Positions 7,590 through 16,200 of a stretch of 22,960 bases of DNA are shown one piece after another. The position numbers and the translations under genes were made by a program. This stretch comes from CAZSWR01 sp964610885. GTDB lineage: Bacteria > Bacteroidota > Ignavibacteria > Kapaibacteriales > UBA2268. How positions within the stretch are numbered: position 1 is the stretch's first letter; each line of letters starts with the position of its first letter. The stretch lies in NCBI GenBank assembly GCA_964610885.1, contig CAZSWR010000062.1:1-22960 (forward strand), written 5' to 3'. Below the pieces are notes generated by a model. The model was not told the origin of the DNA and searched no databases. It saw nothing but the letters and a program-made list of their open reading frames with translations.

Positions 7590-8483
7590 ATGAACGATTA
7601 CAAAAAATACCTACTCCCGCAGACGATCGCCCAACTCGCCAATATCGAGTTGAAGGCTCGGCTCGTGGTGGAGGGATTCATTACAGGCCTGCACAAGTCG
7701 CCCTACCACGGCTTCAGCGTGGAATTCGCCGAATACAGGCAATACCGCCCGGGCGAGGAAACCAAATACATCGATTGGAAAGTCTTTGCCCGCACGGACA
7801 GGTACTTCGTGAAGGTCTTCGAGGAGGAAACCAACCTGCGAAGCGTCATCGCCGTGGACAAAAGCGCTTCGATGCGCTACGCCTCCAAGGGCAACATCAG
7901 CAAATTCGAATACGCCTGCACTCTCGCCGCAGCACTTTCGTACATGCTGATCCGCCAGCGTGACGCCATCGGGCTGGCGCTCTACGACACCAAGATCGAA
8001 ACCTACCTGCCGCCCCGCTCGAAGCAATCGTACATACACAACCTGCTCCGATCGCTGGACTCAACCGAACCCAGCGGCGAAACCGGAACTTCGTCTTCGC
8101 TCGACGAACTTGCCGAAAGGATCAAAAGGCGCTCGTTGGTCGTTATCATTAGCGATTTCTTCGACGATATCGACTCCGTGAAAAAAGCGCTCAACCACTT
8201 CCGCCACAAAGACCACGAAGTGATCGTGTTCCAACTGCTGGATCCGCGCGAAATTGATTTCAAATTCGGCAGAGCAGCGAATTTCAAGGACTTGGAGACC
8301 GGCGAAGAAATGGTTACTCAGCCGTATCAGATTCAGCGCGTCTATGCGAAAGCCCTCAACGAATTTGTTGACGAAATCAAACGCCACACGCGCCAGAACA
8401 ATATCGATTACCACATGATCGATACCTCCACGCCGTTCGACGTGGCCATTCGCGAATACTTGGCCAAAAGAAACAGGATGTAA
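7590..8483 (+). CDS. DUF58 family protein with vWA-like fold
   Basis: A 297-residue cytoplasmic protein without signal peptide or membrane segments. The hallmark DUF58 block is complete at about residues 43-69: FAEYRQYRPGEETKYIDWKV followed by FARTD. After it comes a vWA-like MIDAS motif, D90-K-S92-A-S94, and a second acidic strand, IISDFFDD, around residue 187. DUF58 proteins usually sit next to a MoxR-type AAA+ ATPase and vWA or BatA/B proteins and are thought to act in chaperone-like metal-dependent assemblies; neither partner is present here. It lies 34 bp upstream of rimM on the same strand, so they probably share a transcript. The start lacks an obvious ribosome site, which is common in this group. 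Confidence 0.88.
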   Translation: MNDYKKYLLPQTIAQLANIELKARLVVEGFITGLHKSPYHGFSVEFAEYRQYRPGEETKYIDWKVFARTDRYFVKVFEEETNLRSVIAVDKSASMRYASKGNISKFEYACTLAAALSYMLIRQRDAIGLALYDTKIETYLPPRSKQSYIHNLLRSLDSTEPSGETGTSSSLDELAERIKRRSLVVIISDFFDDIDSVKKALNHFRHKDHEVIVFQLLDPREIDFKFGRAANFKDLETGEEMVTQPYQIQRVYAKALNEFVDEIKRHTRQNNIDYHMIDTSTPFDVAIREYLAKRNRM

Positions 8484-8517
8484 GCCGTTAATTATCTATA
8501 GAAGAGTAAAAATTCAA

Positions 8518-9045
8518 ATGCTGAAAAAAGTAGGAACAATAAAAAAGACTTATGGAGTGGCCGGAGCGCTACTCGTCGATGATTTCACTTACGTTATCGA
8601 CGAAGTGCCGGCCGGAACAGAGATGTTTATCGGTTTTTCCGAATCCTTTGCCGAGAAATTCAAAGTGGCCGAATGGGAAAATATGCCCAAATCCGCAAAC
8701 GTGAAATTCGAAGGGATTTCCTCCCGCGAGCGTGCTGCCCAAGCGCTCGACAAGGCCCTTTTTGCCGAAGAGGAAGTGTTCCGATCGATCAGCTCGCACT
8801 ACGACAACACTTCCGACATCGTCGGGCTGAAGGCAATCGATGCGGCGACGGGCCAGCCATTGGGGACAATCGAAGAGGTGTGGATTATGCCCGCTAACGA
8901 TGTGTGGCTCGTGGTGGACGACGAAGGCGAACTCCCCATCCCGGTCATTGACCAAGTCGTGAAGAAAATTGACCACGACAAAGGCATCGTGGAAATCGAA
9001 TTGATTGACGGACTATTGGAGTTGAAAAGTGGTAAAAAGTATTAG
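8518..9045 (+). CDS. rimM: Ribosome maturation factor RimM
   Basis: A 175-residue protein, the normal RimM length. The N-terminal RimM beta-barrel (residues 1-90) begins KVGTIKKTYGVAGALLVDDF, the conserved G-x-I-x-K-x-x-G-x-x-G element. The PRC-barrel domain (about 98-171) carries the D-x-x-T-G-x-x-L-G-T-I-E-E-V segment and ELPIPVIDQVVKKIDHDKG, the usual L-I-P-x-I-x-x-x-V-x-x-I-D region. RimM binds ribosomal protein S19 and helps mature the 3' domain of 16S rRNA in the 30S subunit. Its end overlaps the trmD start by 17 bases, the classical rimM-trmD coupling. rpsP is not upstream; a DUF58 gene takes that place. Confidence 0.95.
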   Translation: MLKKVGTIKKTYGVAGALLVDDFTYVIDEVPAGTEMFIGFSESFAEKFKVAEWENMPKSANVKFEGISSRERAAQALDKALFAEEEVFRSISSHYDNTSDIVGLKAIDAATGQPLGTIEEVWIMPANDVWLVVDDEGELPIPVIDQVVKKIDHDKGIVEIELIDGLLELKSGKKY

Positions 9046-9739
9046 TGTCAATCCCGAATTCAGCATTCGTTTCGATATAATCACTTCCTTCCCAGAAATG
9101 TTCGATTCGGTTTTCTCTTCGTCAATCATCAAGATTGCCCGAGACAAGGGCCTGGCCGACATCCATTTCCACAACCTGCGGGACTATGCCGACAATAAAT
9201 TCTGCCACATCGACGACGCGCCCTATGGCGGCGGTGCAGGGATGCTGCTCGAGTGCGGCCCGGCATTCGCTTGCATCGAAAAGTTGCAAAGCGAGCGCCA
9301 ATACGACGATGTGATCTACGTTACCGCCGACGGCGAACCGCTGAAACAAGGCCTGGCCAACGCTCTTTCGCTCTCGAAGAATTTAATCATCATCTGCGGG
9401 CACTACAAAGGAATCGACCAACGGATCCGCGAGGCGCTCGTTACCAAGGAAATATCAATCGGCGATTTCGTCCTCTCCGGCGGAGAACTGCCGGCCATGG
9501 TGCTTGTCGATTCGGTCATTCGGCTGATCCCGGGCGTGCTGGGCGATGCCGAATCAGCTCTCGAAGATTCATTCCAGGACGGACTGCTCGAAGCCCCGAA
9601 CTACACCAAACCGGCCGAATACCGAGGCATGAAGGTGCCCGAGGTGCTCCTGGGCGGGAATCACAAAGAAATCCAGAAATGGCGCTACGAGCAAGCTCTC
9701 GAGAAAACCCGCTCGCGCCGCCCCGACCTGTTGAAGTAA
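9029..9739 (+). CDS. trmD: tRNA (guanine-N1-)-methyltransferase TrmD
   Basis: A 236-residue SPOUT methyltransferase that makes m1G37 in tRNAs with S-adenosylmethionine, preventing +1 frameshifting. Start chosen at GTG 9029 with GGAG about 8 bases upstream inside rimM; the core begins at RFDIITSFPEMF. Conserved motifs are present: DDAPYGGGAGM (residues 62-72), IICGHYKGIDQR (121-132), SIGDFVLSGGELPAM (143-157) in the SAM-binding trefoil knot, EDSFQDGLLEAPNYTKP with the catalytic Asp near 184, and GGNHKEIQKWR near the C-terminus. It overlaps rimM by 17 bases, so translational coupling is likely. rplS does not follow. Confidence 0.96.
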   Translation: MVKSISVNPEFSIRFDIITSFPEMFDSVFSSSIIKIARDKGLADIHFHNLRDYADNKFCHIDDAPYGGGAGMLLECGPAFACIEKLQSERQYDDVIYVTADGEPLKQGLANALSLSKNLIIICGHYKGIDQRIREALVTKEISIGDFVLSGGELPAMVLVDSVIRLIPGVLGDAESALEDSFQDGLLEAPNYTKPAEYRGMKVPEVLLGGNHKEIQKWRYEQALEKTRSRRPDLLK

Positions 9740-10146
9740 GGGATCTTTTAGGTTTTATTATCCCAAATTATTCATTTAAACTTGAAATATTTGCTATACC
9801 CTCATCCCCTGCCCTTCTCCCGGCGGGAGAAGGGAGTAAGAAACGTGTATTGTTGGAAGTCCCTCGTCGCCCTTTTGGAGATAGGGATATATGGATTGAG
9901 GGTTTTTCTAACGCACATTTTGGGATTATGCTACTACTCCTTAAATTATAAGATACTAGTTGTATCCTACGTTGAGCATTAATTGCGCTTTCATTCGATA
10001 CCGAATAGTAGTTTGTTTTATCAATCGCATGAATCAGCAGGCGATAATATAATAACTATTGGGCATTTCATCTCCCCGCCCGAAGATAAGTTCATCGACT
10101 GAATACTAAACCGATATTTGTATGAGAATATGTCTATAATTTAATT
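9740..10146. other. Gap between trmD and the crotonase gene
   Basis: Apart from the palindromic repeat at 9799-9910, the gap is AT-rich and shows no credible gene. rplS, which often follows trmD, is absent. A weak GGGAT/ATCCC hairpin directly follows the trmD stop. Confidence 0.4.
9799..9910 (+). repeat. Intergenic palindromic repeat after trmD
   Basis: CCCTTCTCCC (9812-9821) and GGGAGAAGGG (9825-9834) form a perfect 10-bp stem with a GGC loop. Upstream CCCTCATCCC and downstream AGGGATATATGGATTGAGGG suggest an outer, weaker pairing. The layout resembles the CCCTCACCCC...GGGTGAGG type of intergenic repeat found in many genomes. There is no T tract directly after the stem. Confidence 0.55.
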
Positions 10147-10175
10147 TTTGATAGGCAAATTTGTTCATAGTTTTG
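10147..10175 (+). promoter_or_regulatory. Bacteroidota-type promoter of the crotonase gene
   Basis: TTTG at 10147-10150 and TAGTTTTG at 10168-10175 are 17 bases apart and match the -33 TTTG / -7 TAnnTTTG pattern. Transcription would begin roughly 25 bases before ATG 10205. Confidence 0.5.
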
Positions 10176-10204
10176 TGTTTTTACAAATTGACAAATTGAA
10201 AAAA

Positions 10205-10984
10205 ATGAGCCTGCTACTTAAAAAATTTGAAGACGATATAGCTGTCATCACGCTAAACAACGATGCCCGCCGTAACTGCCTGAGCCACGAACTGCTCGGC
10301 GAAATCATTGCCGCTCTGGACGAATTTACCGAAAAGCAAGCCCGTGTACTGATCATCAGGGCCAACAAGGGCGCCCGCGTTTGGTCCGCCGGATTCGACA
10401 TCATGGAACTTCCCGAACCTGGCCGCGACCCGCTTTCGTACAACGACCCGCTCGAACAAGCCATTCGCGCTGTCCAACGCTTCCCCGCGCCAGTAATCGG
10501 AATGATCGAGGGCAGCGTTTGGGGCGGAGCCTGCGATTTGGCCTTCGTCTGCGATTTGCTTATCGGCACTTTCACGTCCTCTTTTGCCATCACTCCCGCG
10601 AAAATCGGAGTGCCGTATAACCCATCGGGAATCTTGCACTTCATCAATATGGTGGGCGTCCACACAGCCAAGGAAATGTTCTTCACCGCACTGCCGATGA
10701 ACGCACAACAGGCGAAGAATCGCGGAATATTGAACCACCTCGTGCCGCCGGACGAACTCGAAGAGTTCACCATGTTCACGGCAAACCATATCAAGGAAAA
10801 CTCGCCACTGAGTATCCGCGTGATCAAAGAACAGTTGCGCATTCTCTCCAACTCGCAATCGCTCAGCCCCGAGACGTTTGAACGCATCCAAGGGCTTCGC
10901 CGCAGCGTTTACGACAGCGACGACTACATGGAGGGCAAACGCTCCTTCATCGAGAAACGCAAGCCGAATTTCACCGGAAAATAA
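10205..10984 (+). CDS. scpB: Methylmalonyl-CoA decarboxylase-like crotonase (ScpB/YgfG type)
   Basis: Start set at ATG 10205, where similarity begins; an in-frame TTG 57 bases upstream would overlap the promoter. The 259-residue protein follows E. coli YgfG/ScpB closely at its signature segments: GRDPLSYNDPLEQ, IEGSVWGGA, ITPAKIGVPYNPSGI with the active-site Tyr (138), and FERIQGLRRSVYDSDDY ending EKRKPNFTGK. ScpB decarboxylates methylmalonyl-CoA to propionyl-CoA. The residue matching E. coli His66 in the SAGHD segment is Phe64 here (SAGFD). That residue supplies a backbone NH to the oxyanion hole, so activity may persist. No methylmalonyl-CoA mutase is in the window. Single-gene unit with its own promoter and the shared terminator at 11081-11125. 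Confidence 0.85.
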   Translation: MSLLLKKFEDDIAVITLNNDARRNCLSHELLGEIIAALDEFTEKQARVLIIRANKGARVWSAGFDIMELPEPGRDPLSYNDPLEQAIRAVQRFPAPVIGMIEGSVWGGACDLAFVCDLLIGTFTSSFAITPAKIGVPYNPSGILHFINMVGVHTAKEMFFTALPMNAQQAKNRGILNHLVPPDELEEFTMFTANHIKENSPLSIRVIKEQLRILSNSQSLSPETFERIQGLRRSVYDSDDYMEGKRSFIEKRKPNFTGK

Positions 10985-11080
10985 AGCAAAGAGTTTCGAC
11001 GGCAAATTGTACGAACACTCTCCAACAAATAATTAAATAGCTGAAACAGAAGAGATTCCCGCTGCGCTGGAATGACAAAA

Positions 11081-11125
11081 TAAAAAAGATACTACTATAC
11101 CGAAATAGTAGTATCTTTTATTTTT
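11081..11125. terminator. Bidirectional terminator between converging genes
   Basis: Perfect 11-bp arms AGATACTACTA (11087-11097) and TAGTAGTATCT (11106-11116), with an A run before and a T run after. It therefore serves both the plus-strand crotonase gene and the minus-strand BNR gene. Confidence 0.92.
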
Positions 11126-11163
11126 GTTGAACATACAATCGTATTTGAAAGAGGTACGATCGT

Positions 11164-12423
11164 TTATTTTGTGATAATAATTTCCTCTCGGGCAATTGCC
11201 GCACCTGCTCGGGCGCAAAGGAAATATTTGCCCGCCGGCAGATAGCCGAGATTGGCCTCGATGTCAATTTCTTCGAGGGCACCGATTTCCGATGAATATA
11301 AGTTCTCTGTCCTGGCGCCGTCAATGCCGATGATTTCAATTGATATTCGCTCAGATTGCGCGCTTTTGTTCCTCACCGTAATCGAGAAATTTCCATTCGA
11401 TTCGTTTGGCTTGGCTGCTATGCGTAGATTGGAGCCTTTGCCTTGCTGGTCTTCCGCGACCGGATTGAGCGCATTGGCGCTGTAGATGAAGAATTGATCG
11501 CTCTCCACAAGGTCTGTTGACAAATACCAACCTCCCACACGGCATTGCGTAGGCGATACTGCATAGACGCAATCCAACCTATAACCAGCCTCTTGGAATT
11601 CTGTCGTCCAAGTTTGGCCGCCATCTGTGGTGTGCGCAATCATTGCCGTCGTACCGTCATCGCCGCCCACGACCCAGCCGTGATTCCTATCGGCAAAATG
11701 GAACTTGTTTATCATCCCTCCAATCGCAATGTGGTTCGTCCATGTGGCGCCGCCGTCCGTCGTCCGCATGACCGCTCCGTTCCCGGCCGAGGCCCAGCCA
11801 TTGTCAGCATCGACGAATTGTACCATTTTCATTTCCGAAGGGCCTTGCGCCACGTCGAACCAAGTTTGGCCGCCATCTGTGCTCTTCAGTGGATTAATCT
11901 GGCCAACGGCCCACCCCACCTGCGGCGTGGAGAAAGTAATATCGTAGTAATCGCCCCATGAGATCGTTGCTTTCTGAACATGCCAAGTGGCGCCGCCATC
12001 CGACGAATGGACAATCACGCCGTATTCGCCCGTTACCCAGATGTTGTTTGCATCCGAATAGCAAATCGTCCCGGTCCAGTATTGCGAAATTTTTTGCTTC
12101 GTCCAAGTGGCGCCGCCGTCCGTCGTCCGCAGGCAATCCCCGTTCTCGCTGATGGCGCAACCGTTCGCAAGGCCAGAGAATGCTATATCTACCAAACTGT
12201 TCGTAAAGCCGGACTCTTGCTTTGCCCAAGTGTATCCGCCGTTTGTTGTCTTCATAATCGTGCCGTGATTGCCTGCCGACCACCCGTTAAGCGAATCGAC
12301 GAAAAAGATTGATGAAAAGGAATAACTCACGTTAGCTACGTCGTTTTTCGTCCATCCGGTTGGAGCCGCTTCAGCAATCGAAAACAAAGCGAAAAAAGCA
12401 ATAATAATAGTATAGTAATTCAT
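11164..12423 (-). CDS. Secreted YCF48/BNR-repeat beta-propeller protein with T9SS-like C-terminus
   Basis: Start set at ATG 12423, preceded by GAGGTGA; a GTG three codons upstream overlaps that site. The 419-residue protein has a signal peptide (1-20, cleavage near AEAA). Six BNR/Asp-box motifs of the form T-T-D-G-G-x-T-W occur near residues 59, 100, 140, 181, 221 and 265, spaced about 41 residues, as in YCF48-like propellers; GW-x-x-G strands precede them. Residues 335-419 resemble a T9SS type A sorting domain (SNGNFSITVRNKS, then GYLPAGKYFLCARAGAAIAREEIIITK), though without the usual YPNP start. Such proteins are common secreted products in this group. The ligand or partner is unknown, and a sialidase role is not indicated because catalytic residues are not recognisable. 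Confidence 0.85.
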   Translation of the reverse strand: MNYYTIIIAFFALFSIAEAAPTGWTKNDVANVSYSFSSIFFVDSLNGWSAGNHGTIMKTTNGGYTWAKQESGFTNSLVDIAFSGLANGCAISENGDCLRTTDGGATWTKQKISQYWTGTICYSDANNIWVTGEYGVIVHSSDGGATWHVQKATISWGDYYDITFSTPQVGWAVGQINPLKSTDGGQTWFDVAQGPSEMKMVQFVDADNGWASAGNGAVMRTTDGGATWTNHIAIGGMINKFHFADRNHGWVVGGDDGTTAMIAHTTDGGQTWTTEFQEAGYRLDCVYAVSPTQCRVGGWYLSTDLVESDQFFIYSANALNPVAEDQQGKGSNLRIAAKPNESNGNFSITVRNKSAQSERISIEIIGIDGARTENLYSSEIGALEEIDIEANLGYLPAGKYFLCARAGAAIAREEIIITK

Positions 12424-12548
12424 GACAATCACCTCATTAGTTTTGCATTAACAATACAAAATGAATTACACACAAATCTTCGCTTGGTTGCAAAGTGAAT
12501 TTTTGGGGGTCAATGAAAGGCCTGATTGGATGATTAGCTGATGTAGTA

Positions 12549-12566
12549 ATGTGATGATGTGCTGAT
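12549..12566. repeat. 18-nt block shared with 422-439
   Basis: ATGTGATGATGTGCTGAT here is the exact reverse complement of 422-439. In both places the block lies close to a GGGCGGGTT-type hairpin, so it seems to belong to a composite repeat. Confidence 0.6.
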
Positions 12567-12570
12567 AATA

Positions 12571-12692
12571 GTTGCAAGTAGAAAGGTAAAAGTAGCAAGT
12601 CAACTCTATTTTGGACAGTTCAATCTTCTACTTGCAACTTGTTACTTGCAACTTTCTACTTGAAAAAAGTGTAGGGGCGGCTTCCAAACCCG
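12571..12692. repeat. Tandem unit 1 (period 151 bp) with long imperfect hairpin
   Basis: This unit matches 12722-12843 with only two mismatches over 122 bases. CAAGTAGAAAG (12575-12585) pairs perfectly with CTTTCTACTTG (12652-12662). Pairing continues inward imperfectly, so the whole segment can fold into a hairpin of about 88 nt. It ends in TGTAGGGGC plus a decayed palindrome (GGGCGGCTT-CCA-AACCCGTTC, 12675-12695). Confidence 0.85.
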
Positions 12693-12721
12693 TTCGCTGA
12701 TTAGCTGATGTGATGAAAATA

Positions 12722-12846
12722 GTTGAAAGTAGAAAGGTAAAAGTAGCAAGTCAACTCTATTTTGGACAGTTCAATCTTCTACTTGCAACTTGTTACTTGC
12801 AACTTTCTACTTGAAAAAAGTGTAGGGGCGGGTTCCAAACCCGCCC
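12722..12846. repeat. Tandem unit 2 with long imperfect hairpin and intact REP-like palindrome
   Basis: The second copy of the 12571-12692 unit. It ends in TGTAGGGGC and the intact palindrome GGGCGGGTT (12826-12834), CCA loop, AACCCGCCC (12838-12846). The first hairpin arm has one C-to-A change compared with unit 1. Confidence 0.85.
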
Positions 12847-12927
12847 AAATTTATGATTTATATAGTAAATATAAAGATATTCAAGTTAGTATAATTAAAT
12901 TCCACCATTTCTGCCGCTCTGTTGGAA

Positions 12928-12951
12928 CAGGGCACGGCGTACCGTGCCCTG
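12928..12951. repeat. GCACGGC-type palindrome
   Basis: Arms CAGGGCACGG (12928-12937) and CCGTGCCCTG (12942-12951) are perfect around CGTA. Outer CTGCC/GGCAG pairing is possible. It is related to the palindrome at 332-347. Confidence 0.7.
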
Positions 12952-13025
12952 GCAGCCGGCCAGAAACAGTCGAAATTGTTTTATACCCGCTTGTTACTTT
13001 TTTTCCCTATATATATCATATTCTC

Positions 13026-13046
13026 GGGCGGGTTCCGAACCCGCCC
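13026..13046. repeat. REP-like hairpin GGGCGGGTT/AACCCGCCC
   Basis: Perfect 9-bp arms (13026-13034 and 13038-13046) around CCG, followed by CCTACA, the reversed TGTAGGGG flank. Confidence 0.75.
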
Positions 13047-13123
13047 CTACATCGTTAACAACGCAATTATCAATCCAAACATTATTACTTTATTCAATCA
13101 ATAGCGTCATCGGATGAGCTTTA

Positions 13124-13160
13124 CAAAAAAAGGAAGAATGAATTCATATCCATCCTTCCT
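13124..13160 (-). terminator. Rho-independent terminator of the ompA-like/vWA operon
   Basis: On the minus strand GGAAGGATG (13151-13159) faces CATTCTTCC (13132-13140), with one mismatch, followed by seven T. It lies about 50 bases after the stop at 13207. Confidence 0.8.
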
Positions 13161-13206
13161 CATAATCATTGCTCTGCCCTTGAAAAACTAAGTGGCAGTG
13201 CCAACT

Positions 13207-16200
13207 TTATTTGACCACTACCAACCTGCTCGAAACGACTTGCGTCGGGGTCTCGAGCACCAGCAAATATGCGCCGGCCGGGTATGCCCGAGCATCGAAT
13301 TCGATCGAATATGCGCCTGCTTTCTTGTATTCGTCCACCATCGTCGAGACGAGTTCGCCCGAAGCATCGTAGATACGAAGTTTGTAGTTTCCATTTTCGA
13401 TAACCTGATAGACCAACTGGGTTTGGGCCGAGGCCGGATTCGGAATCGCTTTCGGAATAACGAACGTGCCGCTCTCGCCAATCAGACGCGGGCCGCCCTC
13501 GTGGCATACGTCCAGAAGCGAAAAGTTACCAAAACCTAACGAAATAAACGCCCTACCGGTCAGTGCCTGCGCATTGATGATTCCCACGGGAGTGGTCTCG
13601 GCATTGCCAAGCATGGATTTGAATTTCAGCTTCTTGGGCGTTTGCAGGTCTTCCAGTGTCAACGTAACCGGCACGATGCGAGTGCCATTGATCACAATGC
13701 CCTCTTCGGTGCCTTCGACCGGCGAAAGCAGGTTAGCATTGAAGTATAAATACGCATCCACTTTGCTGATACCGGAATTCGCAATCCCGCTGACGTCCGA
13801 GGCGACTATCGGGATTTCCACTATATCGCCTGATTTAGCCGACACGTCCGCCGGAGTCAGAGTCATTGTTGCTGATTGGCCCATGCCATTACCGTGCAGC
13901 AGGACGTCCAAGCCGCAGTAGCGCTCGAATCTCAGGATGGCCGATGATACTCCGATGAGCTTTGGTTCGAACCGAACCGTGATGGTCTCGGAGCCGCCCG
14001 CCGGTATCGAGAAGCTGCCCGCCGGATTTGTAACCGAATAGCTTCCGAAATAGTCCGAAAGTATTGTCGGACGGGGCAAACTGATGGCAGACGTAGAATT
14101 ATTCACCAAATGGAAATATAGTTCGTTATATCCGCCATAGGTTACGTTCATGAAATTTAGGACATTTCCTTCGGTGATCGCAAGGTCGCCCAAGGGCGCT
14201 GTACCTGTGATCGATGCGCTGGCGCCCGCCACGATATTTTCGTCCTCGATATAGAAATCAAGGGCGGCACTTTTGGCGCCTGCTGTCTTTGGTTTGAAGC
14301 ATACCTCGACGCTCTTCGCTTCGCCCGGGCCGAGCACGAAACTGCGCTCGCCGCCCACCACCGAAAACTCGTCCCGGTTTTGGCCCGAAACGGCGACGTC
14401 GGCGATGCGAATCGGAAGGCTGGTGTTATTCTTTATTGCTCCGGCCAATGTGCTGTCCTTGGAATTGAAGGTATAGACGAAGCCGAAATCCGCACCCGTA
14501 ACGCTGACGGACGGCGAAATAATCGAAAAGACTGCGTCCGATTCGTCTTTCTGTAGCTCTTGGGGAATTGAATTCAATACGTAAATTCTTGCTATGCTGT
14601 CCGAATTAACCGTCGCAACGACCGGGCCAACAGGACCCCATTTCGCGCAATTGACGGCAGATTTCGAAAGCGAAAATTCTTTGAGTGTCCAAAGGCCGAC
14701 CTCCCAGACGAACATTGACCCGTCATTGTTGCCGCTGATGATCCGCGAGCCGTCCGGCGACCAGGAAATGGAATTGACCCATAGCGCTGCATTGATCTTT
14801 TTGATTTCTGCATTGCTGGCGGCGTCATAGACGTAGATCTGCATGTCTGAAGTCGATATTGCAATACTCTTCGAATCGGGCGACCAAGCAATTGATTTCA
14901 CCTGTCCGGTCGAAGAAATTACTTTCTCTGTGCTCGATGCCAGATCGCGCAAGCGGAGTTTGTTGTCCGCGCTTCCGATGGCAAGCGTTTTGCTGTCCGG
15001 GCTGTAAGCGACGGAATAGACCGCTTCGGTGGCCGATTTGATCGTGTCGATTACCTTTTGCGTAACCACATCCCAAACGAGCACTGTCTTGTCGTTGCTG
15101 CCCGAGGCGAGTATGGTGTTGCCCAGCCAAGAGATAGAATTGACTTTATTCTTATGCCCGGCCAATCGAGCTTGCTGGGCGCCCGTCGAAGCATTCCAAA
15201 TGACGATTGAGCTGTCGTCTGCGCAACCGGCCACGTAAACACCGTTCGGCGAGAACTCTAGCGAGTTCGCCCTGCCGGTGAATTGTGCCGACCATGCCAC
15301 TGCGCCCGTCGAAACGTCCCAAAGCCTAACAGAGCCGTCCAGTCCGCCGCTTGCGATCTGCACGCCGTTCGGAGACCACGCGAGCGCGGTCAGTTCGGAG
15401 TTTTGCCCGACAAATGTCTTGACAGAATCGTTTGCGAAACCGCTGGCCAGTTGGCGCACTCGCACCGTAAGCTGGTCAGAATTGATATTCGGGGCTTTCC
15501 AGAGGTAGGAGTTGCCCGAGGCGTTCATGGTTACGTTCGTCCAGAGAGTGCCTGCGTTGGTTGAGTAATCAATTGCGAACAATCCGTTCGGCAGCGCGCC
15601 GCTCCAGCGGATGGATGTGTCGCGGCCGGCAATCAGCTTCTCGCCGCCATTCGGGAAATCCACCTTCAATGTCTTTTGCTTCGGAGCAATGAATGGGCTG
15701 CCGCCACCCGCCCAGAATGAGTTGCCGGAGCAGGCATTGCTCGAGATTGTAAAGATGGCCATTTTGCTGGCCGAATCCTGCGAATTGTATTCAATGTGGA
15801 AAGTCTTGCTTTGCCCGGCCGGTATGACTCCAGCTTGGAAATCTGTCAGGCGGAAATCTGAATTGTCCGATGTGATATTCGTGATGTCTATATCGCCATT
15901 CACGGCTGAGATGACGATCGGCTTCAATTGCGAAGTGCCAATCGGTACGAAGCCGAAATCGATTTCCTCGGCAGGCGAAAAAGCAACATGCCGCACTTGC
16001 TGTGCGCTAATGGAATATGCATAATTCCGGGATAAAGTATTGCTGCCGTCCATGTATTTCACCGCCAGGCTGTGCGAATCCGAACAATTATCCGTGGCGG
16101 CCCATTGCACTTGGCAAAGTTCCAATTTGAAGGATTCGTATTCGATCGCCAGCAGTTTCGAGTTCAGATCATCTTGGTTCGCGCCTACGGCCGTCGAGCT

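Noticed and set aside
11054..11078. GATTCCCGCTGCGCTGGAATG segment as part of the terminator
   Set aside because: It resembles a common dispersed sequence and folds only weakly; the clear terminator stem lies at 11087-11116.
12571..13046. CRISPR array
   Set aside because: There are repeats, but only two long units with no short regularly spaced repeats, no unique spacers of constant size and no cas genes.
12762..13058. 98-codon plus-strand frame ending RVPNPPLHR
   Set aside because: It is made mostly of repeat sequence; its ending is a translation of the GGGCGGGTT palindrome.
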